From: Nostoc sp. UHCC 0926
GTDB taxonomy: Bacteria > Cyanobacteriota > Cyanobacteriia > Cyanobacteriales > Nostocaceae
Reading direction: 5' to 3'
Assembly: GCF_028623165.1 (NCBI RefSeq)
Contig: NZ_CP117768.1
Coordinates: 868,001 to 932,000, forward strand
DNA length: 64,000 nt
Made by a program: the position numbers and the translations under genes
The notes under the pieces: generated by a model
Seen by the model: the letters and a program-made list of their open reading frames with translations, nothing else
Database searches by the model: none
Told to the model about the DNA's origin: nothing
Part shown: positions 26,340 to 35,247 of the stretch, in pieces
Layout: each line of letters opens with the position of its first letter
How positions within the stretch are numbered: the first letter of the stretch is position 1

Positions 26340-26744
26340 TTAACTCTTATAAGAAGCGACCAAATTTGCGACGATCACAACTAGTTCTCCTGGGTCAACC
26401 GGTTTAGCCACATGAGTCTGAAAGCCCGCTTCCAGGGCATGGCTACGATACTCGCTATCGCCATAGGCAGTTAAGGCGATAGCGGGGAGTTTTCCCCAAA
26501 TATCAGGCTTCAGCGCCCGGATCTTGCGGATAAGAGTGTAGCCATCTTCACCAGGCATAGCAATATCACAAATCAAGACATCAGGTTGCAACTCAGGTAG
26601 TACTTTCAATGCTATCGCTGCCGATGCAACTGCCATGACAGTGGCTCCATCTGCTTCTAACACGGTAGTAATGTAAAAGCGGCTATCGTCATCATCATCA
26701 ACTACGAGGATGTTTAAGCCAGCAAGGGGAAGAGCAGGTTCCAT
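26340..26744 (-). CDS. Single-domain (CheY-like) response regulator
   Basis: 134 residues from ATG 26744, which has GGAG 6-7 bases upstream; the in-frame TTG at 26768 is less likely. Receiver domain only: an acidic cluster in VVDDDDDSR, phosphoacceptor Asp60 (LICDIAMPG) and Lys in HVAKPVDP. It lacks an output domain, so it should act through protein contacts, for example with a hybrid kinase encoded elsewhere. No kinase is adjacent. Confidence 0.9.
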   Translation of the reverse strand: MEPALPLAGLNILVVDDDDDSRFYITTVLEADGATVMAVASAAIALKVLPELQPDVLICDIAMPGEDGYTLIRKIRALKPDIWGKLPAIALTAYGDSEYRSHALEAGFQTHVAKPVDPGELVVIVANLVASYKS

Positions 26745-26768
26745 AACATCTCCATTAATGTTGATCAA

Positions 26769-27614
26769 ATGAAAGTTATTTCTAATTAGCTGCTTGTTTT
26801 TTTATCAGTGACCCACCATTGGTAATTTTACTGCGATCGCGCCTATTTTTCTAAACAATAATTCAATTTGTCCAGCCACATCCAATTGATGGTTAATTAT
26901 TAGCTGGCATTTATAATTATTGACTGGATAAAATTATGTTGGTATTTAAATTCCTTTATATTTAAAAAATTCATTCTAACAAATAGTTGGAGTTTTAGAA
27001 TAATTTTCCTAATTACTCACCGAATTTACAATGTTGTAATTTTGGATAATGGAATTGTTGGCGGAGCCTCTCGTAGAGAAGATTCTTGCATTCCATTATT
27101 TAATGCATGTTTGAGACTTGCGAATTTAAACGCGAGAATAATTCTATTTTTCCATTATCCAAACATTTTTTGACAAGCAAGTGACTTGATTGCTGGGGTC
27201 AATCTAAATTCTATTTTTCCATTATCCAAAATTGATTGACTACTTTCTTACTAACTAGGTTTGGATTTTGATGGAGGCTTTTAAAATCAATCCGCTTGGG
27301 TTAAGATTCGATCCTCTTTAACCCACGCCACTCGCTCACAGGGGTCTCTCCAAGTAGAACAATTGGCGTGGAAACCCCCAGACGCTCTCTACCAGACCAA
27401 GGCGTAGCATTAGAGCAAGCCTTAAAAAGGGGAGCCACTGCGGTCTTTCCAACGCCAAGGAAGCGTCTCGTTCGCTTGCTCCTGGTGCGGATGCTGCGCG
27501 AACAGACTTTTTAAATTTTGAATTTTGAATCTTTCAATTCCAAAATCCAAAATTTAAACATCGTAAATTCGGTGATCAGCTTTTAGTTAAGTAAACTCAA
27601 AACTCAAAACTTGA
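26769..27614. other. Long intergenic region rich in repeats
   Basis: About 850 bases with no gene. TTTGGATAATGGAA (about 27041) recurs inverted twice as ttccattatccaaa (about 27152 and 27216), so the RNA could fold in alternative ways. From about 27300 on, there are GC-richer dispersed repeats (gcgtctcgttcgcttgctcc type) and aaatccaaaat tracts. A small RNA cannot be excluded. Confidence 0.5.
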
Positions 27615-29237
27615 TTACTCCCATTCAATGGTTCCAGGTGGCTTAGAGGTGATGTCATAAACTACCCGATTCACCCCTTTCACTTCATTCACAATCCGAG
27701 TGGAAATCACTTCCAGAACATCGTAAGGGACTCTGGCCCAATCAGCAGTCATGCCATCTTCACTGGTCACAATTCGCAAGACGATGGGGTAAGCGTAGGT
27801 ACGCCGATCCCCCATAACGCCAACACTACGAATTGGCAGCAAGACAGCAAATGCTTGCCAGAAATCATGATACATGCCGCGTTGGTTAATTTCTTGCCGG
27901 ACAATCAAATCAGCATCGCGCAAAATATTTAACCGTTCAGATGTGACTTCCCCCAGGATGCGAATTGCCAAACCAGGGCCAGGAAAAGGTTGCCGTTGGA
28001 CAATTTCTTCTGGTAAACCAATGGAACGCCCAACTTTGCGGACTTCATCTTTAAATAGTTTCCGCAGTGGTTCCACCAATTTAAATCTTAAGTCTTTGGG
28101 CAAACCGCCAACATTGTGATGACTCTTAATTTTCACCGCTACCCGCTCACCAGTTTGGGGATCAACGTTGGTGTCAGCAGATTCGATCACATCTGGATAA
28201 AGAGTCCCTTGAGCCAGATAGTCAAAGTAGCCGAGGCGCTTGGATGTTTCCTCAAATACGCTGATAAATTCGTGTCCGATGCGGCGGCGTTTTTCTTCAG
28301 GATCTGTAATATTGGCAATTGTAGCTAAAAAGCGATCGCGGGCATTCACATACTCTACAGGAATGTGAAACTGTTCTTGGAACAGCTTTACCAATCGCTC
28401 TGGCTCATACTTTCGCATAAAGCCTTGATCGATAAATACGCAGGTTAGTTTCTCACCAATCGCTTTATACAGCAAGAAGGCCAGAGTAGAAGAATCCACT
28501 CCCCCAGATAGCGCCAACAGCACCCGCTTATCGCCAACTCTGGTGCGAATTTCCTCAATTGCCTCTTCGACAAAAGCCGCTGTTGTCCAAGTGGGTTCGC
28601 AATCGCAGATATGGTAGACAAAATTACGGATTAATGCTATCCCGCCAATAGAATGCACCACCTCTGGATGGAATTGAACGCCGTAAAGTTTCCTTTCGTG
28701 GTCGGCAATGGCAGCACAGGGAGTATTTTCTGTATGTGCCAGCAATTCAAACCCTGACGGCATTTGGATAACTGAGTCTCCATGACTCATCCACATAGTG
28801 ATGCCATCTTCGACATTAGTGAGCAAATCTGTGGGATCATCAATATATAATGATGCTTTGCCATACTCACCTCGGTCAGCCTTTGCCACTTCCCCACCGA
28901 GTTGATTTACCATTAGCTGCATCCCATAGCAAACACCCAAGACGGGTATTCCCAAATTCCAGATTTCTGGGTCACAATGGGGAGCTTTATCACCATAAAC
29001 CGAACTCGGGCCACCGGAGAGGATGATTCCCTTAGGATTGAGTTGGCGCAAAAGTGCAGAAGAAGTGCGATAGGACAAAACTTCAGAGTATACTTGAGTC
29101 TCGCGGATGCGCCGGGCAATCAACTCAGAATATTGAGAGCCGAAGTCCAGAATTACAATCAATTGACGATCAAGCCGCCCAAAATCTTCCAATGTTTGGG
29201 GGGCTTGTTCTGTTGGTAGAGTCACCGCTGTATTCAT
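27615..29237 (-). CDS. guaA: GMP synthase (glutamine-hydrolysing)
   Basis: Converts XMP to GMP using ATP and glutamine. The N-terminal class-I amidotransferase domain has catalytic Cys103 (GVCYGMQLM) and the HPEV histidine. The ATP-pyrophosphatase domain carries [11 protein letters not shown] (P-loop). The C-terminal dimerisation domain ends in [11 protein letters not shown], the canonical GuaA end. 540 residues, full length. Cytosolic purine biosynthesis. Confidence 0.97.
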   Translation of the reverse strand: MNTAVTLPTEQAPQTLEDFGRLDRQLIVILDFGSQYSELIARRIRETQVYSEVLSYRTSSALLRQLNPKGIILSGGPSSVYGDKAPHCDPEIWNLGIPVLGVCYGMQLMVNQLGGEVAKADRGEYGKASLYIDDPTDLLTNVEDGITMWMSHGDSVIQMPSGFELLAHTENTPCAAIADHERKLYGVQFHPEVVHSIGGIALIRNFVYHICDCEPTWTTAAFVEEAIEEIRTRVGDKRVLLALSGGVDSSTLAFLLYKAIGEKLTCVFIDQGFMRKYEPERLVKLFQEQFHIPVEYVNARDRFLATIANITDPEEKRRRIGHEFISVFEETSKRLGYFDYLAQGTLYPDVIESADTNVDPQTGERVAVKIKSHHNVGGLPKDLRFKLVEPLRKLFKDEVRKVGRSIGLPEEIVQRQPFPGPGLAIRILGEVTSERLNILRDADLIVRQEINQRGMYHDFWQAFAVLLPIRSVGVMGDRRTYAYPIVLRIVTSEDGMTADWARVPYDVLEVISTRIVNEVKGVNRVVYDITSKPPGTIEWE

Positions 29238-29337
29238 GACGGAAATGTTATATCTGTTAAGGAGAAAAAATAGATGCTTTGTGGTCTATGGTGATGCTAT
29301 TATTCAGCCTGCATAGGCTGATAATGGTATAGAAGCC

Positions 29338-29371
29338 CTAGACAAACGCGAGGTTATGTGCGTTTGTCTAG
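29338..29371. terminator. Perfect 12-bp hairpin between cbiD and guaA
   Basis: CTAGACAAACGC (29338-29349) pairs exactly with GCGTTTGTCTAG (29360-29371) around a 10-base loop. It lies between the end of cbiD and the start of guaA on the minus strand, about 100 bases from each. There is no clear T-tract, so it could be a terminator of an unusual kind, a 5' leader structure for guaA, or a dispersed palindrome. Confidence 0.45.
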
Positions 29372-29467
29372 TCCCGGAGGCGGAGATGGTATGAAAACGA
29401 TAAATCTACCCTAGAGTGGTTACTTAAAGATTATTTATTTGGATTGTTTACGATTATTCATAATAAA

Positions 29468-30583
29468 TTAACATAATTTTCCCATCAACAGACCAGCAGT
29501 TTTACTCTTCACGATAATTTTGCGATCGCGATCAAAGAGGATAGAGCCACAGATTGTTACTCCTGTGCCCCTTTCACTATGGCTTTGGATGTATTCTTGG
29601 GAACGCAGATCGATAGTTTCGGCGATCGCAGTGTAAACTTGATTTACCCAATCACTACCTGTGGAAGCATCTAGCGATTTTAGATATGTTAATGCAGCTT
29701 CCGCAGTCGCACTGTTAAACACAGCTTGGGTATCTGGTGATTTTAAACCAGCGATCGCACAATGCGCTGCCAAAATTTCCCGGCGTCCATCAGCCAAGTA
29801 GTGATGGGTGTGAAAAATTCCTCCAGCCAGTTTCATCAGCTTACCGTGATAGCCAAATAATAAGATTTCTTTTACGCCTAGCACATCAGCTTCTACTAAC
29901 ATTGGGCCGAGCCAGTTAGCAGTTTTGACCAATTGTTCAGGATTAATCCCTAGTTTACGCGCCAAATCTAGGCCATTCTCCCCGATACAGAATACTAAAC
30001 TCTCAAAATGACTAGCTTTATTTTGTAATTCAGCCCGAAAAACTGCAAGCTGATCTGGTGTACTTAAAGGTTGAGAAATGCCGGTTGTGCCTAAAAGGGA
30101 AAGTCCTTCAACCACACCAAAGGCAGAATTTGAAGTCCGAACAGCAAGCGATCGCCCTTCAGGTAGAATAATCGTCACCGTGATTTTTTCTCCCGGTGCT
30201 AGCATCCGTTGCAAGTTTTCTTTTAAGAGCCTTTGAGCATAGGCATAAATAGCAGGCTTGTCATCAGCATTCATCTGTTTACCAATTCCTTCCCCTCCTT
30301 TAATAATTACTGTCTCCTCATTTCCCCCTCCCCATTCCACCAATGCCCAAATCGGTGTATTTTTAGTCAGGTCAAGATTATCACCAGGATCGCTGCGAGC
30401 GATCGCTAAAGCTGTATTCTCAGATAGTCCTGCTACCTGTTCAATGGGGATTTCGGCGATTTGAGCCGGTTCAATCAAATCTATAGATGCTAAAGTTAGG
30501 GGTTGGCGATCGCGTAACCAGTGTAAAGCTGCAACAGCAGCAGCGCATGCAAAAACGGGAAGTGTGTATCCAGGACGGGACAT
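29468..30583 (-). CDS. cbiD: Cobalt-precorrin-5B (C1)-methyltransferase
   Basis: 371 residues. CbiD adds the C-1 methyl group in the anaerobic (early cobalt insertion) pathway to cobalamin. The N-terminal segment around AAAVAALHWL matches the family's usual start, and EGLSLLGTTGI and LLFGYHGKLMKLAGGIFHTHH are strongly conserved CbiD blocks. It is isolated from other cobalamin genes in this window, which is common in cyanobacteria. It might be co-transcribed with guaA (230-base gap containing a hairpin). Confidence 0.93.
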   Translation of the reverse strand: MSRPGYTLPVFACAAAVAALHWLRDRQPLTLASIDLIEPAQIAEIPIEQVAGLSENTALAIARSDPGDNLDLTKNTPIWALVEWGGGNEETVIIKGGEGIGKQMNADDKPAIYAYAQRLLKENLQRMLAPGEKITVTIILPEGRSLAVRTSNSAFGVVEGLSLLGTTGISQPLSTPDQLAVFRAELQNKASHFESLVFCIGENGLDLARKLGINPEQLVKTANWLGPMLVEADVLGVKEILLFGYHGKLMKLAGGIFHTHHYLADGRREILAAHCAIAGLKSPDTQAVFNSATAEAALTYLKSLDASTGSDWVNQVYTAIAETIDLRSQEYIQSHSERGTGVTICGSILFDRDRKIIVKSKTAGLLMGKLC

Positions 30584-30773
30584 TTTTTAAATTCAAAAGT
30601 CAAAAGAATTCTTCAAAATTGTTCTCGCAGTGTCTGGTAGAGAAGACAGTTTCAGACGGCAATTTAGACCTCAACTGTAGCTTACTTCCTTTAGAGGATG
30701 TTTAGAAAGTCAAAAAAGGCTCCAGTAACGGTATTCTGTCAGTAGATAAAAATGCGACAGCGTTACTAGAGCC

Positions 30774-31789
30774 ATGTCTAAATCATACCCAAGTGACCTC
30801 ACTTCGGAACAATGGGAATTACTCTCGACCCTCATCCCTTTAGAAAATCCAGCGTGCCGTCCTCGTTGTGTTGACCTACGTGCAGTGATTAATGCCATCT
30901 TTTACATCCTTTGCACGGGTTGTGCGTGGCGAATGATGCCTCACGACTTTCCCAACTGGCAGACGGTGTATTATTACTTCCGCAAATGGCGCTTGGATGG
31001 CACATGGGAGAAGATGAACCATAAACTTCAGCAGTGGGTACGTGTTGTCGAAGACCGTGAACCCAACCCAAGTGCAGCAATAATTGATAGCCAATCGATA
31101 GAGATTGGAACGATGGTGTCAAAAGCGGTTGGTTTTGATTCAGGCAAGCGGGTCAAGGGACGTAAACGGCATTTTCTCGTTGACTACGAATTTTAGATTT
31201 TAGATTTTAGATTTTAGATTAAAAAACCAAGAATTACTTCGGTTCATGCCCCGCCCCTGGTGGGCGGAATAAATTCAATCATTCGCTCGTGGACTCGCTA
31301 ACGCTGCGCTATCGTCAATCTAAAATCTTCAGAGCCAAGTACCCAAGAGGCACGGGGTTAATCCAAAATCCAAAATCCAAAATCCAAAATCCAAAATTGT
31401 TTGACACTCTTGGATTGGTACTGATGGTCGTAGTCACCTCAGCGTATGAATCTGACCAGGCTGGCGCGAAAAAATTATTTGTGTCCGCACGTCAACGAAT
31501 TAGCGATCGCTTGACACGATTAGTTTGTATTTGGGTTGATGCTGGGTATCAAGGTGAGGGGTTTAGGAAATGGGTTATGGATACTTATAGATGGATTTTG
31601 GAGGTTGTGCGTCGTCCAACTGATACTAAAAGCTTTGTACTTCTGCCCAGACGTTGGGTTGTTGAACGTAGTTTTGGTTGGTTCAATTGGTGTCGTCGCT
31701 TGAGCAAGGACTACGAGATTTTACCGCAGACCCATGAAACATTTGTCCAGGTTGCAATGATTCGGTTAATGCTTAGAAGGCTTGCTTAA
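30774..31789 (+). pseudogene. IS5-family DDE transposase interrupted by insertion
   Basis: The N-terminal part (30774-31184) gives 137 residues from MSKSYPSDLTSEQWELL to KGRKRHFLVD, including the DSQS segment with the first catalytic Asp. The C-terminal part (31403-31789) resumes with DTLGLVLMVVVTSAYE in the correct register and has the RRWVVERSFGW block with the catalytic Glu. About 264 residues if rejoined. Stop codons in the nested insert prevent a full product. Confidence 0.85.
31185..31400. repeat. Nested 216-bp insert in the transposase gene
   Basis: TTGAC occurs at 31180-31184 and again at 31401-31405, a likely 5-bp target duplication. The ends carry tagatttta repeats on the left and atccaaa repeats on the right, the latter also common elsewhere in the window (about 19500, 27540, 52340). 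No open frame inside. A MITE-like element is likely. Confidence 0.6.
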
Positions 31790-31938
31790 TTCATTCCTTT
31801 AATACTTTCCAAACATCCTCTTAGAACAGGTTGAGATACCTTCGTTCTTGGGTTCTCATACCAGTCATGTTTGCCACCATGACGAATAAATACACAACCC
31901 ATTTCTTCGAGGCGTTTAATCAAGTCCCGTCGTTTCAC
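31786..31938 (-). pseudogene. hicA: hicA toxin gene truncated by the IS5 element
   Basis: GTG at 31938 overlaps the hicB stop codon (GTGA). The product starts VKRRDLIKRLEEMGCVFIRH, then GGKHDWYENPRTKVSQP, a clear HicA mRNA-interferase fold with the catalytic His (GGKHD). After about 37 residues the frame runs into the IS end and stops at 31786. The usual C terminus (PRHREI and following) is absent on both sides of the IS, so the 3' part is lost. Predicted inactive. Confidence 0.8.
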
Positions 31939-32126
31939 GATACCTCAAGTTCAGCCACTCTTCGGACATTGGGAATTGTCCCACTCGTTAATTCTTTATA
32001 AATATCAGTTAAGTTCTCCTTCAATTCGTTTTCGGTTTCTGCCTGAGTCCAGTAGTCTGGATACTCCTCCAGATAGCCAAGCCACATCTCCTCATCTTGC
32101 CAGTAAACATATTTCTTGGTTGTCAT
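31935..32126 (-). CDS. hicB: HicB-family antitoxin
   Basis: 63 residues. The degenerate RNase-H-like fold of small HicB proteins is recognisable: YVYWQDEEMWLGYLEEYPDYWTQAETENELKENLTDIYKEL. No C-terminal DNA-binding domain is present. It is translationally coupled to the truncated hicA downstream, so it is now an orphan antitoxin. Confidence 0.8.
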   Translation of the reverse strand: MTTKKYVYWQDEEMWLGYLEEYPDYWTQAETENELKENLTDIYKELTSGTIPNVRRVAELEVS

Positions 32127-32247
32127 AGGGTGAATGACTTATGAACTTCTTCAACTATGCCAATCATCTTATCAAACAGGGCTGATTATTGATTGTCCAG
32201 AAACTTTGAAACTTTCAAATTTTCCGCATAACTATTCATAAAATTAG

Positions 32248-32423
32248 TCAAGATATATAGTTACGACCACCTTCAAACATCGATTTTAGCTGCTCAACTG
32301 TTGCAATAATTGCCTCTATATCTCCATCTGAAGCCAACTCCTTAATCTCTTTGAGACGTCCCCCAGGATGCTGATTTCGATGTAGACGTGTTCAGACAGA
32401 TTTTCGTCTAGAAGCAGTTTCAC
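32248..32423 (-). pseudogene. Broken DUF5615-like (PIN-type) toxin start fused to an unrelated tail
   Basis: GTG at 32423 overlaps the DUF433 stop (GTGA) and gives VKLLLDENLSEHV, the hallmark start of DUF5615 toxins. The frame ends at 32316. In another frame the segment 32248-32383 reads HPGGRLKEIKELASDGDIEA then IIATVEQLKSMFEGG, which does not resemble a DUF5615 C terminus and is unidentified. A deletion fusing two genes is the simplest reading. Confidence 0.6.
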
Positions 32424-32644
32424 AGGGATACCACAAACAACTTATTCTCACGATCAGCAGCAAAAGCTAAACATGCTTTGATGTCTTCGGAAGTTAATTC
32501 AGAAAAATCCTCTAGGATTTCTGCTTCAGTCATTCCACCAGCAAGATACTCCAAAATATCATAAACAGTGATTCGCATTCCCCGGATACAAGGTTTACCA
32601 CTGCGTTTTCCCGGTTCAATCGTAATAATGTCGTGGTAATTCAT
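32420..32644 (-). CDS. DUF433 family antitoxin-like protein
   Basis: 74 residues from ATG 32644 (MNYHDIITIEPGKRSGKPCI). DUF433 proteins have a small DNA-binding fold, usually sit before a DUF5615 PIN-like toxin and act as antitoxin and repressor. The signature GKPCIRGMRITVYDILEYLAGG is intact. Its partner downstream is broken. Confidence 0.85.
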   Translation of the reverse strand: MNYHDIITIEPGKRSGKPCIRGMRITVYDILEYLAGGMTEAEILEDFSELTSEDIKACLAFAADRENKLFVVSL

Positions 32645-32679
32645 AAAAAAGTAGATAACCTTTCTGTGGCTCTCAAAAA

Positions 32680-32931
32680 TCACTCTTGGTCAGTCGGCTC
32701 CAACGCAGTGTTAGACTGCTGACTACTGCTTCTTGCTGCTTCTAGCTTTTGGCGAATCGCTGCTTGAACCTTCTCATCAAAATCGGGATCGTCGGGGCTT
32801 GCAACAATCCTACGCGGACGCTGATTAATCCTGTCCAAGTATGCTTGAAAAGCAGTTTGATCTCCACGATTCTTGAGAAAGTACTGTTTCAATTCAACAT
32901 CAGACATTGAATCGTAATTAATTTGGCTCAT
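32680..32931 (-). CDS. DUF6887-like small protein
   Basis: 83 residues from ATG 32931 (MSQINYDSMSDVELKQYFLK). The N-terminal NYDSMSDVELKQYFLKNRGD and QTAFQAYLDR match a small cyanobacterial family I recall as DUF6887, typically encoded next to DUF6888. The start overlaps the end of the upstream DUF6888-like gene by 14 bases. The pair looks like a toxin-antitoxin-type module; the function is unproven. Confidence 0.65.
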   Translation of the reverse strand: MSQINYDSMSDVELKQYFLKNRGDQTAFQAYLDRINQRPRRIVASPDDPDFDEKVQAAIRQKLEAARSSSQQSNTALEPTDQE

Positions 32932-33106
32932 CAGACAACTCTCCGTTGGGTAAAATTTGGAATTCAATCTCTTCGTCATACCCAGCAAGGATGTATACAT
33001 TACGAGTCCGATGATCAACGCAAATGAGGTATATGGGCTGAAACATGATATACGTCAGTTGATAGCTAATACGATACAAACTTGCTACTTGAGCAGCAGT
33101 AGGCAT
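32918..33106 (-). CDS. DUF6888-like small protein
   Basis: 62 residues. The segment YQLTYIMFQPIYLICVDHRT followed by RNVYILAGYDEEIEFQILPNGE matches a small cyanobacterial family recalled as DUF6888. Overlaps and precedes the DUF6887-like gene, so both are probably translated together. Function unknown. Confidence 0.65.
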   Translation of the reverse strand: MPTAAQVASLYRISYQLTYIMFQPIYLICVDHRTRNVYILAGYDEEIEFQILPNGELSDEPN

Positions 33107-33177
33107 TTTAGTTAATTACACCACCTGCTCCCCATTTTACCAGTTCCGCATAACTGCCCAATTAAATAGTTAGATAG

Positions 33178-33474
33178 TTAGACTCCCACTTCTGATAATA
33201 GAGCTTCCATAGCTTCCCAAGAGAGTCCTTGTTGAATATAGCGGGGTGCTTCAGGATTGTAAGGACTAGCTACTCGGTCAATATTGAGGATAATTGCCCC
33301 ATCTGGTAGAACTGGTACATCTGCATCAAATGCCGTTGGACGCATCAAAGAACTGGAAAAGCCTTTGAAAATAGCAATTGTATCTTGCTCATCGGCAATT
33401 TCCACCATTACAAGTAGGACTTCTTGGGGGCGTTTAGCGGTGTATTGTTCCAGTCGCTTACCAATGGAATTCAT
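33178..33474 (-). CDS. Conserved cyanobacterial protein (possibly DUF7734)
   Basis: 98 residues from ATG 33474 (MNSIGKRLEQYTAKRPQEVL). Distinct blocks are FKGFSSSLMRPTAFDADVPV and SPYNPEAPRYIQQGLSWEA. I associate this with a conserved cyanobacterial/plastid family of unknown function, but the DUF number is uncertain. It follows the DUF3177 gene with a 36-base gap on the same strand. Confidence 0.7.
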   Translation of the reverse strand: MNSIGKRLEQYTAKRPQEVLLVMVEIADEQDTIAIFKGFSSSLMRPTAFDADVPVLPDGAIILNIDRVASPYNPEAPRYIQQGLSWEAMEALLSEVGV

Positions 33475-33510
33475 TCTTTTAAGAGTAGGGGTACGGTGGC
33501 GCAACGACGG

Positions 33511-34107
33511 TTACTGTGGTGTGGCTGAACGTCCCTGCTTACCCAGCTTAATCAGAACAAAATAGCTTAAGTAAAGCACATAAATTACTAAACTAATTAT
33601 GCCAAGAAAACCTAAAAACTCAGCCTTGCTATTAGCATGGAAATATTCTTTGAATAGCAACGGAGCCTCGAACCAGACGCCACAATAGGGAGTCTTAAGC
33701 ATATTGCCAGAAAAAGCACAACCCAAAAAAGGGATAAAGGCTAGTGTACCCAAAATACAATAAACAGTTGTAGCCCAGCGCCAAGAGGTAAAAATAAATT
33801 TCAAAGAGCCACTGGTTTGATACTCAATTTCATCGTTGAGATCCACCCAGAACCACAGTGAAATCGGGATCAAAATCCGAGCTATCAACCCAGAAATAAA
33901 GCTAACTGGATACTGGGCAATCATTAAGTAAATCGTGATTGCTACCAGGCTAGATACTCGCCAGTATATAGCCAATAAGCGTTGTATGGCTTCCACTTTT
34001 TGCACAAATGCCCAAATCAGAAGAATTAGCGGAATAATTACCAGGAATAATACTGCCAATCGGTAATCAATCCAGACGAAAGGGCGAAACCAAATACTAT
34101 AGTCCAT
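33511..34107 (-). CDS. DUF3177 multi-pass membrane protein
   Basis: 198 residues from ATG 34107 (MDYSIWFRPFVWIDYRLAVL). About five to six membrane segments. The pattern WFRPFVWIDYRLAVLF, RLLAIYWRVSSLVAIT and CGVWFEAPLL is the cyanobacterial DUF3177 family. No known function. Probably an operon with the following 98-residue protein. Confidence 0.83.
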   Translation of the reverse strand: MDYSIWFRPFVWIDYRLAVLFLVIIPLILLIWAFVQKVEAIQRLLAIYWRVSSLVAITIYLMIAQYPVSFISGLIARILIPISLWFWVDLNDEIEYQTSGSLKFIFTSWRWATTVYCILGTLAFIPFLGCAFSGNMLKTPYCGVWFEAPLLFKEYFHANSKAEFLGFLGIISLVIYVLYLSYFVLIKLGKQGRSATPQ

Positions 34108-34323
34108 TGTTTTTCTCAAACGCTAAATAAAACATTTTTAACCAAGAGCAACTATCCATAACTGACAAACCTGTAAGCTATTAGCTAGCTAGTAGTCTAT
34201 CTATATTAGATAACAGTTTAATCAAAGCACAAAGCTCAGTGTCTTGCCTCAAGACTGCACTCTAACTTCTTTGTACAAGCAAGTGGCTCCCCAATTCATA
34301 AGTAGATGGATCTAAATAAATAT

Positions 34324-34482
34324 AATAAGACTTACGCACACTCTACGATTCTTCTCTTCTCTACGAGACGCTGCGCGTTGGCGTTGGCGGAAGCCTTTCG
34401 CAGATATGGCGGTAGCCTGCGGCAAGCCACGACGTGTCTACGATAAATTAAGCTTTTTGGCAATTTTTGCGTAAGTCGTATT
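34324..34482. repeat. MITE-like element, GACTTACGCA family, copy 1
   Basis: The left end AATAAGACTTACGCA and the complement of the right end AATACGACTTACGCA differ at one base. The interior includes a cttctctacgagacgctgcg repeat. A shorter relative lies at 39734-39818 between kdpA and kdpB. Confidence 0.65.
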
Positions 34483-34599
34483 AAGAATAGTTCCTCATTG
34501 CGTACTCCTTTGGAGAACCCGTACCACTTCCCTACGGGACGCTCCGCGAACGTGGAAGCAAGCTACGCGTAGCGTCTCTGCCAGGAGAAGGGTACGAAG

Positions 34600-34674
34600 T
34601 GTTCGCGTTAGCGTCTTGTAGAGTTGCAATCGCAAAGACTGAGATTGCAACTCTACAAGACACTACGCGAACAC
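34600..34674. repeat. Long hairpin with about 32-bp stem
   Basis: The inner stem CTTGTAGAGTTGCAATC (34615-34631) is perfectly complementary to 34643-34659 across an 11-base loop. Outer arms GTGTTCGCGT and ACGCGAACAC extend it with a small bulge to 34600 and 34674. Confidence 0.65.
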
Positions 34675-35247
34675 TCCACTGCGTTACGTACTCTACAGGA
34701 AGGTTTACGCCAAGGCAATGACATTTTATATTTAATTTCGCCCAACTCATACCATTTCACGAAATTTATACTATAAATACGTTTGTAGGGGCATACATGT
34801 GTACGCCCCTACAGCCAATTCATTTGTTACAAAGATTTTTGGAAAAGGCATTACATGGTAAAATGCTTAATTTACTTTCCTTAATCTTTCTATTTAGCAA
34901 AAAACAAGCAACTAAAAGATCCTCAACTTAGATTTTGCACTTACCTGTAGTAGCATCAGGGAGTCTGTTCAAAACCCATCTACCAACTACAAACTCGGCA
35001 CTCCCAGACAAAACCCCAACTTTTTTGGGTGTAAAGGTTTCCTTATAAGATAAAAAAAAACTCTCAAAGTTTAACCCTTATACATCCGTAACTTCAGATA
35101 TTTCACCAATTTTCCACCCGTTGGAGAAAATGATCAAAGAGGGAGAGTGCGATTTGAGGCGGGAGTGAAGTGAAAGTGCGACATTTGAGTAAGTAAATCC
35201 TGGTTGCTTGCTGACCAAATGAACAGAAAATTCACTTGCCTGAATTT

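Larger units (their letters stand above)
30694..31820 (+). mobile_element. IS5-family insertion sequence (IS1031-like), split by a nested insert
   Basis: The terminal inverted repeats are GAGGATGTTTAGAAAGT (30694-30710) and the complement of 31804-31820 (one mismatch). TTA flanks both ends (30691-30693, 31821-31823), consistent with the 3-bp duplication of the IS1031 subgroup. Total length is 1127 bp, of which about 220 are a nested insert at 31185-31405, leaving about 906 bp, normal for the family. One end lies in the 3' part of hicA. Confidence 0.85.
34120..35247. other. Long repeat-rich intergenic region
   Basis: About 1.1 kb without a credible gene. Holds a MITE-like element (34324-34482), a very long hairpin (34600-34674), a TGTAGGGGC/GCCCCTACA palindrome (about 34783-34812) and an AT-rich stretch. 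Small open frames near 34532-34750 and 35078-35269 show no family features. Confidence 0.55.

Noticed and set aside
30601..30693. Left flank of the IS5 element examined for the missing hicA 3' part
   Set aside because: On the minus strand it does not encode the expected PRHREI-type HicA C terminus; no joining is possible.
34532..34750. 72-codon minus-strand frame
   Set aside because: Spans the long hairpin and repeat DNA; composition is that of repeats, not of a gene.
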